Of a stretch of 64,000 nt of DNA, positions 32,553 to 42,944 are shown in pieces. A program made the position numbers and the translations under genes. The stretch is from Hepsetus odoe. Taxonomy: Eukaryota; Chordata; Actinopteri; Characiformes; Hepsetidae. The notes below the pieces were generated by a model. It was not told the DNA's origin, made no database searches, and saw only the letters and a list, made by a program, of their open reading frames with translations. The DNA is taken from the NCBI GenBank assembly GCA_017165825.1, contig CM029379.1, positions 25,878,379 through 25,942,378 of the forward strand. Reading direction: 5' to 3'. Numbering within the stretch: position 1 is the stretch's first letter; every line of letters begins with the position of its first letter.

Positions 32553-32561
32553 CCTTTTATA
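32553..32561 (-). promoter_or_regulatory. fabp2: fabp2 TATA box
   Basis: On the gene strand it reads TATAAAAGG, 75-83 bases upstream of the ATG. This predicts a start site near 32,525-32,530 and a 5'UTR of about 50 bases. Confidence 0.75.
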
Positions 32562-32571
32562 AAGCAAGGGA

Positions 32572-32596
32572 GGACCTTTATCTCTTTCTGTTATCC
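32572..32596 (-). promoter_or_regulatory. fabp2: Candidate GATA-type sites in the fabp2 promoter
   Basis: The gene strand has GGATAA (plus-strand TTATCC, 32,591-32,596) and AGATAA (plus-strand TTATCT, 32,578-32,583), the latter followed by AAAGGTCC (nuclear-receptor half-site-like). GATA4/5/6 and HNF4 control of FABP2 is established in mammals. Use of these particular sites is inferred. Confidence 0.4.
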
Positions 32597-32599
32597 AGC

Positions 32600-33251
32600 T
32601 GATGATGTGGCTTTTAGCTCAGGTCACATTCAGTTCGAATCAGAGAATATAAAGATAAAACAATGCCAATCTGAACTTAATGCCCAAGAATAAAAATGTG
32701 CCATGAGGTCTCATTTATTGCCATGGCAATACATCAAACGGGAACAGACCCACATAAGTCTCAGGGATGTTGTAGGCATAATTCACCATAATTCAATGTG
32801 TCAGTTTTATGTGAGTAATTCTGATCTTAACCCATGCTACTACTACTCACCTGCATGCATAAGTGCAAAACCATACAATTCACTTCAATCTCTGAGAAAT
32901 TCTCTAACCTGAATGTTAATAATCATAGTTTCAGGTCTAAATGTTGTCAGTATAAGTCAGTACGTTTGTTTGCTTTCAACATAGGCCTAAATAAACAAAT
33001 GCCTACAATTGTCACTATCACATTTGTGTAACTGAGTGATGTAACGAGTGTATATTGAACAAGTAACAAGAGTTTGAAAAATGAAGAGTTTAAATAGAAC
33101 TATCAAATCCATGCATAGCATTTTTTCTGCAAATCTATTGATTTGTTGAGTTTAAAACATTGTTCTGTGTTTTATGTTTTATGTTTGTCCCCAAATGTTC
33201 TTTTGTAACTAAAACGTTTGTGTTTAAATGTGCAAAAATGTGTCCATGCAG
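32600..33251. other. Upstream of fabp2, nothing firm
   Basis: No repeat or gene is recognised. The plus strand has a few short open frames without resemblance to known families. Confidence 0.35.
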
Positions 33252-33424
33252 AGGATTTGGAAGTGACAGTTCGGGGGTGAAAACAAACACTTGGGAAGAT
33301 GGTGGCAGCGAGATGGATGCTGCCAAGAGCAACCCCTTCCACTCAAATCTTTACAAACACTACAGAGACAAAAGACACTGTGTCCCACCAAAGAAAGGAA
33401 TGCTCTCCCTGCAGAAATCAGACT
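33252..33424 (+). other. Exon-like open block, unidentified
   Basis: The block is open and bounded by a possible acceptor (tccatgcag, AG at 33,250-33,251) and a possible donor (GACT|GTACGT at 33,425). The peptide has balanced, globular-looking composition (GFGSDSSGVKTNTWEDGG, EMDAAKSNPFHSNLYKHYR, KRHCVPPKKGMLSLQ), unlike the low-complexity frames around it. I do not recognise the family. It could be an exon of an unidentified gene, a piece of a transposon, or chance; the acceptor has a poor pyrimidine tract. Confidence 0.25.
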
Positions 33425-33559
33425 GTACGTGTCTGCTCTCTAATCCACCTATTCATTCATGCACTATCGCCCATCATCTGCTCTGAACACCTTTTCTGGA
33501 GTCTTATTATAATTCACTGCTTTATTCTATAGGGCCATGCTTTTAGGAAACTTCATTTT

Positions 33560-34022
33560 TTTAAATACTGAAAAGCCCGGAGCCACTGCCATTTCTTCAT
33601 TTTTCCACAATGTTTTATATTTTACTCCCAAAGAATCAGTCTGTTTCTAAAGATTTTAGCTCTCACTTTCAGTGCAGTCCCTGTTTGTTAAGCCACACCG
33701 GGATCTACGTATGAATCATTCAAGCAAAACAAAGGCATGAAACGGTGATGAAACAGGAGCAGGTGGTTCCAGATGATCAGGTGGTGATTAGTTTACTGCT
33801 GATGTTGAATGCTTAGTGGCTGGAACACCTTTATCTAGAACCTTCTTTCTTAAGACACTTTGCAGCCTATCACAGTTAAAGACTTTCCATTTCTTTAACC
33901 TGCTCAATGTACAAAGTAAGGCATGTTTGAAAGGGATAAGAGAGTGTATTTGCCTCAACAAGGTGATTCTAGCAAAATATAAAGAAATGAGGGGTGACTC
34001 AAGACTTTTGCACAGCAATGTG
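33560..34022. mobile_element. DNA-transposon remnant, related to 17,190-17,690
   Basis: It shares ordered words with the 17.2 kb element ('tacgtatgaatcatt', 'gaaacaggagcag', 'gatgatcaggt', 'tatctaga') and ends with ggggtgactcaagacttttg, then cacagcaatgtg, a Tc1-like terminus. There is no intact frame. Confidence 0.5.
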
Positions 34023-34241
34023 TTGGTCAGATGTGCTTTACCAGAAGGACAACCAGTGAACGGGTGACAGGGTCTTGCGCAACCAAACCTCCCTGAAGTG
34101 TGTGGGGGAGTAAAGGTTAGCCTGCCTGGTCTCATCCCACAGGAGAGCTACTGTGATGCAAAGTGCTGAGCAGATTGAGAGCTTTCGCTGATGTAATTGT
34201 TCTGGGAATTATTTGGGCTGACTATTACCATCCAGAAACAT

Positions 34242-34333
34242 GCTCCAGTGGCGCAATCGGTCAGCGCGCGGTACTTATACAGCAGTACAAGTGAGCAATG
34301 CCGAGGTTGTGAGTTCAAGCCTCACCTGGAGCA
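34242..34333 (+). tRNA. tRNA-Ile (anticodon UAU) with an 18-base intron
   Basis: A full cloverleaf can be drawn. The acceptor arms GCTCCAG/CTGGAGC pair perfectly, with discriminator A. The D stem is GCGC/GCGC, the anticodon stem CGGTA/TGCCG and the T stem GTGAG/CTCAC with loop TTCAAGC. The anticodon TAT is at 34,276-34,278. An intron (34,280-34,297) interrupts the loop one base 3' of the anticodon, the canonical position; vertebrate tRNA-Ile(UAU) genes are known to carry introns. A T-run (TTTT at 34,337-34,340) just downstream can end Pol III transcription. The gene decodes AUA codons. Confidence 0.95.
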
Positions 34334-34344
34334 GAATTTTATTG

Positions 34345-34416
34345 GCTGAAATAGTTCAGTTGGGAGAACATCAGGCTGAAAATGTAAGGGTCCCTGGTTT
34401 GGTCAGGAATCATTTC
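34345..34416 (+). pseudogene. Decayed tRNA-Phe (GAA)-like gene
   Basis: gctgaaatagttcagttggg and gagaacatcaggctgaaaat follow vertebrate tRNA-Phe (compare GCCGAAATAGCTCAGTTGGG and GAGAGCGTTAGACTGAAGAT), and the anticodon GAA is kept at 34,378-34,380. The T loop (gtttggt for GTTCGAT) and the 3' acceptor strand (ggaatcatttc) have decayed and no longer pair with the 5' end. It lies 11 bases after tRNA-Ile on the same strand. Confidence 0.75.
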
Positions 34417-34420
34417 TTGG

Positions 34421-34645
34421 TGCGGTGGTGGCCTAGTGATTAGCGGCTAGGTCCTATGATTGGAAAGTCATGGATTTGAATCCTGGATCAGTAGGTTGCC
34501 CTGAGGTAGCACTGAGCAAGGTACTGTCCCCATCACTGCTCCCCAGGCTCTGGACTTAACTGCCACCTGCTGCATGTTGGGTGTAGGTTAAATGTAGAGA
34601 ATGAATTTTATTGTGGTATGTCACCATGACAAATAGTCACTTTCA
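34421..34645 (+). mobile_element. tRNA-derived SINE (family B)
   Basis: The head is tgcggtggtggcctagtgat, the B-box region 'gatttgaatcctgg', the core 'ttgccctgaggtagcactgagcaagg' in diverged form, and the tail 'atgacaaatagtcactttcac'. It lies directly after the tRNA-Phe relic. Confidence 0.8.
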
Positions 34646-35954
34646 CTGCAAAAGCAATTATTTGAAAAGATATTTTGGGTAATCAGCTTTATTTAGATTG
34701 ACTGAATAATTGTGTGCAAAACCTTTTATGTTCCTTCATTATGGTCAGTTTTTAAAAAACAACCATTAATGTTAAAATCATTCAAAAATGGCTAGATCCC
34801 CAGATTTTGGTTAAGAAAAGTACAGTATGTTAGTACTCTTTCTACAATGCAAAAGGCTATATTTTTGAGTGAAGCCTGTGAATAGACCTGCGGTGCAATT
34901 ACTCCTGCCTTTTATCAGTGTACAGAAAATGGGAAAAGTTAAAGGTCACTCTGTTATCGCCGCGCTCTCAGACGAGAGATCAAATGATCTGAAGTTTGAT
35001 AAGTTAATTCTGTTATGGCAGGAGATTTAGGACAGAACTTTCACCTGCACTGCGTCATGATCTTAAATGACCCTTAGACTTGTAGGAAGACATCAACTGT
35101 GAGACTGTGCTCTCCAATCAGAATACTAGTGACAAGTGACAAGACACTTGTTGCCACTTTATTAGACCAATCTGCCTTCATTTTTCTGCATCATCTGATG
35201 GTACTTATTTACCCCCTGCATCAATGGTCAGAACCTCTACAGGACCACCAATGAGAAGGGATTCTCTGGGGATTGGTTGTGAAAATTCTTGATTTGGTCA
35301 AAATTCAGCCTATGACCTGCTGATGCAATGACCTTAATGTTACACTCAGAAAGATGTGACGTGCTTAGCTAACACCCTGCTGGTGCAACTGACCTCTGAG
35401 GAATTTCAAAATAAAGTTTCTGAACATATTTATATCGTTTAGGAAATCAATGGGAGAAAGCAAAAAAAAAAAAAAACATCGTTATTAATAACGTTTTTCA
35501 AATGATTCCTTGTAAACCCTATGATTTAGCTGTGCTCTCAGGTATTGCATAGTTTCGTCAATTCCATTTGCAACAGCTGATTTAACTCAGTGAAATACTG
35601 CTGTACGAGGTATTGAATTGTGTCTGTTAATACCGAGAACAGTTAGCACCCTTACTGAGTGCCCAGGTCATGTTACCAGACTGTTGCACAGCACTGCACA
35701 GAGGTCATTGCACAAATACTATAATGCATTCATTATATTGCCATGATTGTATGATGTGTAGTTGTGCTCTCTTTGTCCATTTGTCAACATTAGTGACATT
35801 TTACGCAACACCAGTGTTGTAAACCTTGCCGTAATTTAATTAGAGCTGAAACGAGTCTTGAGATGAAAGAAACCCAGAGGTCACCTCTTATCAGTGTGAT
35901 GACTATCACATCACAAAACTAGGTGAACATAAACAGGCTTTACTTCCCTTTATA
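34646..35954. other. Intergenic, nothing recognised
   Basis: No gene, RNA or repeat family is recognised. A poly-A run lies at about 35,461-35,476. Confidence 0.35.
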
Positions 35955-36600
35955 CAGTGCCCTCCACAATTATTGGCACCCCTGGTTAAGATGTGTCTTA
36001 GGCTTCAATTTAACCCACATTAAGAAATACATTTCTTTACAGGAAATCATGTCTGCCACAATTATTGGCACCCCTGCTGTTAATATTTTGTACAACTCCC
36101 CCTTTTGTCAATTAGACAGCACTTAATCTTTTATAACATTTCACAAGGTTGGAGAATAAACAGATGGGCATTTTTGACCATTCCTCTTTGCACAATCTTT
36201 CTAGATCACCCAGAGTCCTGGGTCCTTTCTTATGCACTCTCCTCTTCAGATCACCCCACAGGTTTTCAAAGGGGTTGAAGTCTGTGGACTGAGATGGCCA
36301 TGGGAGGAGCTTGATTTTGTGTCTGCTGAGCCATTTTTGTGTAGATTTAGCATCATCCTTCTGGAAGACCCAATGACAACCCATCTTCAGCTTTCTGGCA
36401 GAGGCCACCAGATATTGATTTAAATTGTCCTTGTATTTCAAAGAGTTCATGATGCCATGCACTCTAACAAAGTTCCCAGAGCCTTGGAAGAGAAACAGCC
36501 ACACAACACATGATTTCATATAAAAAAAATGTATTTCTTAATGTGGGATTTTTTCCCAATTAATAAATGGAATTCAATTAAAGGTTGAATTTTTCTCATT
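35955..36600 (-). pseudogene. Tc1-like transposon with truncated transposase
   Basis: The left end is CAGTGCCCTCCACAATTATT directly after TATA, with a second 'cacaattattggcacccctg' at 36,058-36,077, an inner repeat as in Tc1 inverted/direct-repeat ends. The minus-strand frame 36,519-36,112 is the C-terminal part of a Tc1 transposase: QKDDAKSTQKWLSRH (compare QDNDPKHTS) and WPSQSTDFNPFENLWGDLKR, where the Glu of ENLW is the third catalytic acidic residue. Part of the right arm (tgtatttcttaatgtgggat) is the inverse of 36,017-36,036. The N-terminal DNA-binding half is absent, so the copy is dead. Confidence 0.85.
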
Positions 36601-36879
36601 TTTGTGTTACATCCATTATTAAGGCTGCCTCTTTTTGTTTCTGTTGCTTACCTGGGAAAGAAATGGCACCACAGCATCCATGGGATGTGCTGAAAAAAGT
36701 CACTCACTTGCTGGACTTAAAGGATCTGCTGCAAATATCTTGTAATGGCATGCTGAATCATAATTGTCACAAGGGGCACCTACAAAAGTTTTGGCACGTG
36801 GTTTTAATGTAATGACTGATTGTATTTAAAGCTTAGTTTGAGGCTGCCCCTTCCCCTAGGAGATGTGAAAATAGTGAAC
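36601..36879. other. Non-coding spacer
   Basis: Nothing recognised between the Tc1 relic and the LINE. Confidence 0.3.
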
Positions 36880-38135
36880 CAGGTAGTGCAATGAATAAGC
36901 AAGATGGAAGTAAGGGTAGCAATGCAGAGGATGAGGTACAGAAAGGCTGCTGGTCCAGATGATATGCCTGAGGAAACATGGAGGTTTTTAGGAGAGATGA
37001 CAGTTGAGTTCTTAGCAAGAAGTTTAACACAATCTTGGAAAGTGCGAGGATGCCTGAGGAGTGGAGAAGAAGTGTACTGGTACCAATTATCAAGAATAAG
37101 AGTGATGCACAGAACTGTAGTAACTATAGAGGGATCAAGTTGATCAGACACAGCATGAAGTTATGGGAAAGAGTAATGGAAGTTAGGTTAAGAAAAAAGG
37201 TGAAGGAGTTGCATTGTGCCTTTGTGGACTTGGAGAAAGCATATAACAGGGTGCCTAGAAAGGAGTTGTAGTCTTGAGGAAGTCAGGTGTTGCAGAGAAG
37301 TAGGTGTGAGTAGTTCAGGATATGTATGAGGGCAGTGTGACAGTGATGAGGTCTGCAGTAGGAGTGACTGATGCATTTAAAGCAGAGGTGGGATTACACA
37401 CTGAGCCCATGATCAGGGATCAGCACTGAGCCCATTATTATTTGGCATGATAATGGACAGGTTGACGAACAAGGTTAGACAGGAGTCCCAGTGGACCTTG
37501 ATATTTGCTGATGATGTCGTGATATGTAGCAAGAGTAGGGAGCAGCTTGAGGAGAACCTGAAGACATGGAGATATACTCTTGGGAGGAGAAGAATTAAAG
37601 TGAGTAGGACAAAGACATAATACATGATTGTGAATGGAAGCAGAGTGGTTAAGATGCAGGTAAAAGAGGTGACAGGTGGAGGAATTTAAATACTTGGGAT
37701 CACAAGCTCAGACTAACAAGGATTTTGGAAGAGCGGTGAAGAAGAGAATTCAAGTTGGAATGAGTGGAGACAAATGGCAGGAGTGATCTGTGAGAAACAG
37801 GGATCAGCAAGAGTGAAAAGAAAGGTCTACAGGACTGTAACACTATATGGCGCACTTGTGAGAGCACACCTGTTTGGCATTGGGCTAACAGGAGTGCTTC
37901 ATTTACAGATGTGGAAGTAAATCTGTGTTTTGAAGTTCTGTGCACAGCTGTTATTAAAGCTTTTACGTTCTGTAATAATCTCTCAGCTCAGCACTGATGT
38001 CCATAACACAACACCGCCACCATCATTACAAGGATGGTAATGAGAACAGCTATGCTATGCAGGTTGGAAACAGTGGCACTGACAAAATGACAGCAGAGCT
38101 GGTGGTGTCAGAGTTAAAGATGCTAAAATGTCTTT
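36880..38135 (+). pseudogene. RTE-like LINE, reverse-transcriptase pseudogene
   Basis: With frameshifts the plus strand gives RKAAGPDDMPEETWRFLGEM, RMPEEWRRSVLVPI, NCSNYRGIKLIRHSMKLWE, LHCAFVDLEKAYNRVPRKEL (RT motif A), HDQGSALSPLLFGMIMDRL and TLIFADDVVICSKSREQLEE (FADD, RT catalytic motif C). An internal segment of about 40-50 codons is missing between the KLWERVMEVRLRK and ELHCAFVDLEKAY blocks. An unrelated-looking stretch lies at about 37,880-38,020 before the last block (tgcaggttggaaacagtggc...agttaaagatgctaaaatg). It is 5'-truncated, with many stops. I assign it to the RTE group from memory of the protein pattern. Confidence 0.8.
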
Positions 38136-38499
38136 TATTAATTTAAGGAAAATATATCATCAACATCCAAAGAAACCCCTTTACCTTTTCTCCTTTTGCC
38201 ATTATTTATCTAGATCATTTAAAAAAGATGTCTTTTAAATATGTGTTTTATATTTTCAGGATCTTTAAGAATGCATAAACCAAAAAAATGCTTCAGAATG
38301 CTTTGGAAAAATACATGAATTCATATTAGAAATAATTAATGATTTTTTTAATGAAGGTTTTCTTCTCAAAAGTTGCAATTTCACAAATATCCACTGTACA
38401 AATTATATAAATTCATTCCACAAAATGTGAATTTATCTCATTGATTTCTGCCAAGTTTATTGCCAAGCCAACTTTAACCCTTTCTGCATTGGTCAGGAA
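38136..38499. other. AT-rich spacer
   Basis: Nothing recognised between the two LINEs. Confidence 0.3.
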
Positions 38500-38885
38500 C
38501 ACTGTTGTAGAGTAGAGTGATCTTTTATTATCCCACGAATGGGAAATTTGGGCGTTACAGGGCTCTTAAAAAAGACAGGTGTATAGAAAGAGAAGAAAAA
38601 AATATATAAAGATATAAAGATATAGAGGGAGAAAAGGAACAAGTACACGAGAGAAAAAGAGGATAAATAAATAATAAATTAACTATCTATATATATATAT
38701 ATATACATATACAAATCTACAATATACACGGTAATAAGTTATGAATGAATTATACATATAAATAACAAGTATCAATATATAAATATAGCAGAAATATGAA
38801 TATAAATGTAATAATAAATAATAAATGTAATAATAACAATAATAATAATATAATATACAATACAGTAATAATAATAATAATAATT

Positions 38886-38966
<81 letters not shown>

Positions 38967-41045
38967 CATATACACATACATACACATATATATATACATA
39001 TATACATACATACACATACATATTACAATATATAACAATAATAAACAGAAGTAATTAGTAATGTTATGTGCGTGATGATGAATTGTGGAGTCTTATTGCA
39101 GCAGGTAGGAATGACCTGCGGTAGCGTTCTTCTTTCTTACACTGCGGGTGTAACAGTCTGCTGCTGAACGAGCTGCTCAGTGCTCGTACAGTCTCGTGTA
39201 GGGGGTGGGAGGTGTTGTCCATGATGGATGTTAGTTTGGACAACATCCTCTCCTCCCCTACCTGCTCAATGGACTTGAGCGGACAGTTCAGGACAGAGCT
39301 GGCCCTCTTGACCAGTTTGTTTAGTTTCCCTCTGTCCCTCACTGCAACTCTTCCACACCAGCAGACCACAGCATAACAGCCGACGCTACCACAGTGTGTA
39401 AAATGTCCTCATGAGTTGTTTGTTTACCCCAAAGGACCTCAACCGTCTTAACTTGAGTGGAGAGCGACTCAGGTAACACGTACAGAGCAGTACTGTTAGT
39501 GGACCAGTCCAGTTTATTGTTGATGTGGACACCCAGGTATTTGTACTCCACCACCGTTTCAATGCACAAACCCTGGATGTCCACCGGTGTAACGGGGGGT
39601 GACTTCCTGCGAAAGTCAATCACCAGCTCCTTCGTCTTGCTGGCATTGATGCGCCAGGTGATTTTGATCGCACCATCTGGCGAAGTCACGGTAGCCCCTG
39701 TAATCCTGCTCATTCCCCTCCGACACCCACACGACCAACAATAAGCGTTGTCGTCGGGAGAACTTCTGCAGGTGACGGGTGTCCGTGTTGTGTTTGAAGT
39801 CTGCCGTGTCCTGGGGTGAAGAGGAAGGGGCGAGGAGTTCCTTGTGGGGCTCCAGTGCTGCAGACCACCACCTCAGACACACAGTCCTGGAGTCTCACAT
39901 ACTGGGGTCTATTGGTGAGGTAGTCAATAATCCACTCAGACATGTGATGGTCCACACCTACTCCCTCTAGCTTCCCCCTCAGAACTGAAGGCCGGATCGT
40001 GTTGAAAGCACTGGAAAAGTCAAAGAACATGACTCTCACAGTGCTCTTGGCACTCTCCAGGTGAGTGAGGGCCCGATGCAGCAGGTAGATGACAGCGTCA
40101 TCCACTCCAATGTGCGGCTGGTATGCAAACTGCAGGGGGTCCAGGTCCCTCCTGACCAGTGGACGAAGGTGCTGGAGGATGATCCTCTCCATGGCCTTCA
40201 TCAGGTTAGAAGTGAGGGCAACAGGTCTGAAGTGGTTTGGCTCCTTAGGGTGCAACGTCTTGGGGACTGGAACGAGGCATGAGGTCTTCCACAGAATGGG
40301 GACACGCTCCAGGCTGAGGCTGAGGTTAAAGATGTAGGTGATAACCTCACAGAGTTGATCTGCACAGTCCCTCAACAGGCTGGAGCTGATGCCATCTGGA
40401 CCTGTGGCTTTCCTGTGCTTCAACTTCCTCAGCTGACACCGCACCTGGTCAGTTGTGATGGAGAGGCTATCGTGTGGGGAGAGAGTGGGAGCCTCCTGAT
40501 GAGTGGGGTAGCAGGAGGGGGCAGTAGAGTCCTCAGGGGAAAGGGGGGGTAGAGAAGGAGAAGATAAGGATAAAAGGGGATACGTAGCTGATATCCCTGG
40601 TGGGGGTTGCAGAGAGGTGTGAAGGGGAGGTGCCGTTGGAGTTTGCAGGGAGGTGTGAAGGGGGCACTGGCATGTGATGAGCTTTGGTGGTTTGGTGAGG
40701 GGCAGATTCCTGAGTCAAACCTGTTGAAGAACAGATTTAGACTATTAGCCCAGTCCTGATCTCCAGACTCTGGGCCTCCCCTACTCACTGTGCTCCTACC
40801 AGTAATGGTGTTCAGTCCTCTCCACACACCTCTGATGTTGTTTAGTTTGAGCTGCTCCTCCAGCCTCTCTCTGTATCTGTCCTTCCCCCTCCTTATTTCT
40901 CTTTTCAGCTCCTTCTGAGCTGTTCTCATTGCCTCCTTATCTCCTGATCTGAAGGCTCTTGACTTCAAGCCATACCTTTTGTCCAGATATAATTTGGGTG
41001 GTGGACCATACAGCGACACAAACATGGTGGTGATCATGGTTTTAC
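38500..41045 (-). pseudogene. 5'-truncated L2-like LINE
   Basis: The minus-strand RT frame is nearly intact. It runs from YGLKSRAFRSGDKEAMRTAQ (41,037 onwards) through RKATGPDGISSSLLRDCA, RPVALTSNLMKAMERI, VMFFDFSSAFNTIRPSVL (RT motif A) and VCSTGAPQGTPRP, where a frame break replaces the usual PQGCVLSP. It continues after 39,882 to ENHLAHQ and ITWRINASKTKELVIDFRR, and ends with the C-terminal SKLTSIMDNTSHPLHE and RYRRSFLPAAIRLHNSSS (39,064). The 3' part to about 38,500 has the AT microsatellite and 'cccattcgtgggataataaaagatc'. No endonuclease domain is present. There are few disruptions, so insertion is relatively recent. Confidence 0.85.
38888..39020. repeat. (TA)n / TATACA microsatellite
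   Basis: A long TA run merging into TACA/TATACA units, within the 3' region of the L2-like LINE. Confidence 0.9.
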
Positions 41046-41086
41046 CTAAAAATATCCCTAAACTGCCAACTGATGAAGGTCCAGAA

Positions 41087-41262
41087 CAGGGGTCCCCAAC
41101 TCTGACCCTGGAGGGTTGCTGTTCAGCACACTTTGGTGAATCACCTGCTCAAACACTCCAGGTTCAACTCACTTTTTAATTGCCAGCTTTGTGTGTGTGA
41201 AGAAGGGGACTACAAAACTATGCTGGATACCAGTCCTCCATGACCACAATTGGGTATGCCTG
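41087..41262. mobile_element. hAT-like MITE
   Basis: The ends are imperfect inverted repeats: CAGGGGTCCCCAACTCTGAC on the left against CAGGCATACCCAATTGTGGT (reverse complement of the right end), both running into CTGGAGG/ATGGAGG. The 'caggggt...aactc...cctggaggg' terminus is very common in fish. The element is 176 bases and has no coding capacity. Confidence 0.7.
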
Positions 41263-41987
41263 TAATTGCAAACCAGTGAGGTGGAGCAACAGGGGAGGGG
41301 TTTCTAATAAACCAGCCTGGGAGCCCAACCTAAGATCACACATGCACACACACACGAACTAATGCAATCAGGCAGATGCAGCCACCAGAGGGCCCTGTTC
41401 ACTGCTCACCTGATCCTAACTTGTGTTAATTATTCTGCCTTTGTTGGGTTATGAAGTGTTGTAGTTTTTCTACTCCAATGCTCTGGAGCCAGTTCTGTAT
41501 TTTAGATACCATGACCTTTATTCATAGTCTGTTTCTCAGGATAACCTTTCTCAGGTATGCCAAAATATGTTTAATGACTAAACTTTGGTGCTTTTTATCA
41601 ATTAATCTTTTGCATTTGCATGTCAGTAGCTAAAAATTGTTCACATGTTTATCAATGCTCACTGCAAATGGCCAAAACCCTGCTAATGATCATAGATATT
41701 GTTGTGTTCCTTAACCTCAATGACTACAGGAACAAAACAAAATCGAAGAGTGAGCTGGTCAAAGTCTGCAAAGTTCAGATCTGTATTTTTTAAATGAGTA
41801 GTCATGCTGATTTGGGAGTTCAGACAAGGAATTCCTTGAATGTTATTGTAAAGAATAAGCGAGTTTTTTTCCTTTTTCCATTCAGACAATTGAGTATCTG
41901 TCCTGTTGGCAATTCAGATTAGATCTGCCTGTTTGAACACAGCTTAAAATACTTGTTTAAGTGGTTTTTGTAAATGTATGACAAGAA
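41263..41987. other. Intergenic, nothing recognised
   Basis: No gene or repeat family is recognised. Confidence 0.35.
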
Positions 41988-41999
41988 TTTCTAGAAACA

Positions 42000-42222
42000 T
42001 CCATCCATCCATTTTCTGCCGCTTGTCCCAAACGGGGTCGCGGGGGAGTGCCGGTGTCCAACCCAGCGCACACAGGGCGAGGACGGGGGACGCACCCTGG
42101 ACAGGTCGCCAGCCCATCGCAGGGAGGAGTGAGACGGGGACGGCACCGTGCTCAAGGGTACCTCAGGGCAACCTGTTGGGAAGGGGTTCGAACCCCCGAT
42201 CCTCCGATCATAGGGCCAGGCC
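42000..42222 (-). mobile_element. tRNA-derived SINE (family A), head-truncated, with TSD
   Basis: It carries (CATC)n, 'ttctgccgcttgtcccaaac', 'caccctggacaggtcgccag', 'gtacctcagggcaacctg' and 'ggttcgaacccccgatcc'. Flanks are tttctagaaaca at 41,988-41,999 and at 42,223-42,234, a perfect 12-base duplication. The outermost tRNA head (ggggcagcggtgg) is missing, although the duplication is intact. Confidence 0.9.
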
Positions 42223-42399
42223 TTTCTAGAAACACAAGCAGCAAAAAATTCTTATGACTATTATCATCTATATACTGATTATTTTACAACAGCTTAGCTT
42301 GTTCTAATCAGCTTTTAGAAGCGGGTTTAACTTTTTTAATAAAAATGGTCGAAATGGCGTTTATGAAAACTGAAACTTGTTCGGATAAGTTAAGTCAAG

Positions 42400-42560
42400 T
42401 CAACTTTATTTATATAATGCTTTTTACAACTGTTTTTCACAAAGCAGCTTTACAGAAACCAGGTCCGAGCCCCAATTTGGTAAGCCGAGGGCTACAAAAC
42501 AGGAGGAAGAAACCTTGGGAGGAGCCAAGACCCAAAAGAGGAACCCATCCTCCTTTGGTC
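42400..42560. repeat. Dispersed repeat, copy 3 ('cagctttacagaaacc' family)
   Basis: aagtcaactttatttatata, caaagcagctttacagaaac, 'aggtccgagccccaat', 'gaggaagaaaccttgggagg' and 'aacccatcctcctttgg' match copies at 2568 and 26,524. It may extend toward 42,940 (a different middle ending 'aaaggtggtggacagctg'). Confidence 0.6.
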
Positions 42561-42944
42561 GACACTGGACACAAAGAAGGAAAGAAAGTGAAAGTGCATT
42601 TCATAATTAATTAATAAAGAGATGGTTTCCAGTAAAGCATGAGTAAAAAAGTCCATTAGAGTCTGTAATTGGAAATTCGGCGAGCTAATAGTGGTGGCTC
42701 TGCCCAAGTGGGTGAAGCTTTTGTTAATCTTTGTGGCAGCAGCTCAAGCAGATGATCCGGCCTGATGAAGTTGATCTGGAGTTCAGGTGGGGAGAGAAAT
42801 ATGATGATAGTAGTTTTGTCAACTCGGTGGAGTAGCTGGTATGGAGTTCGGGAAGCCCTCACGGTGATCGATGAACTTGCTTTCCGGGAATATCTAAGCT
42901 GTCCACCGTAAAGGTGGTGGACAGCTGTGCATCTCAAAATGAAA

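Noticed and set aside
33788..34135. 115-codon minus-strand frame
   Set aside because: It overlaps a decayed DNA transposon related to 17.2 kb, and no transposase motif is visible.
36804..37151. 115-codon minus-strand frame
   Set aside because: Antisense to the RTE-like reverse-transcriptase region, whose plus-strand peptides match known RT motifs.
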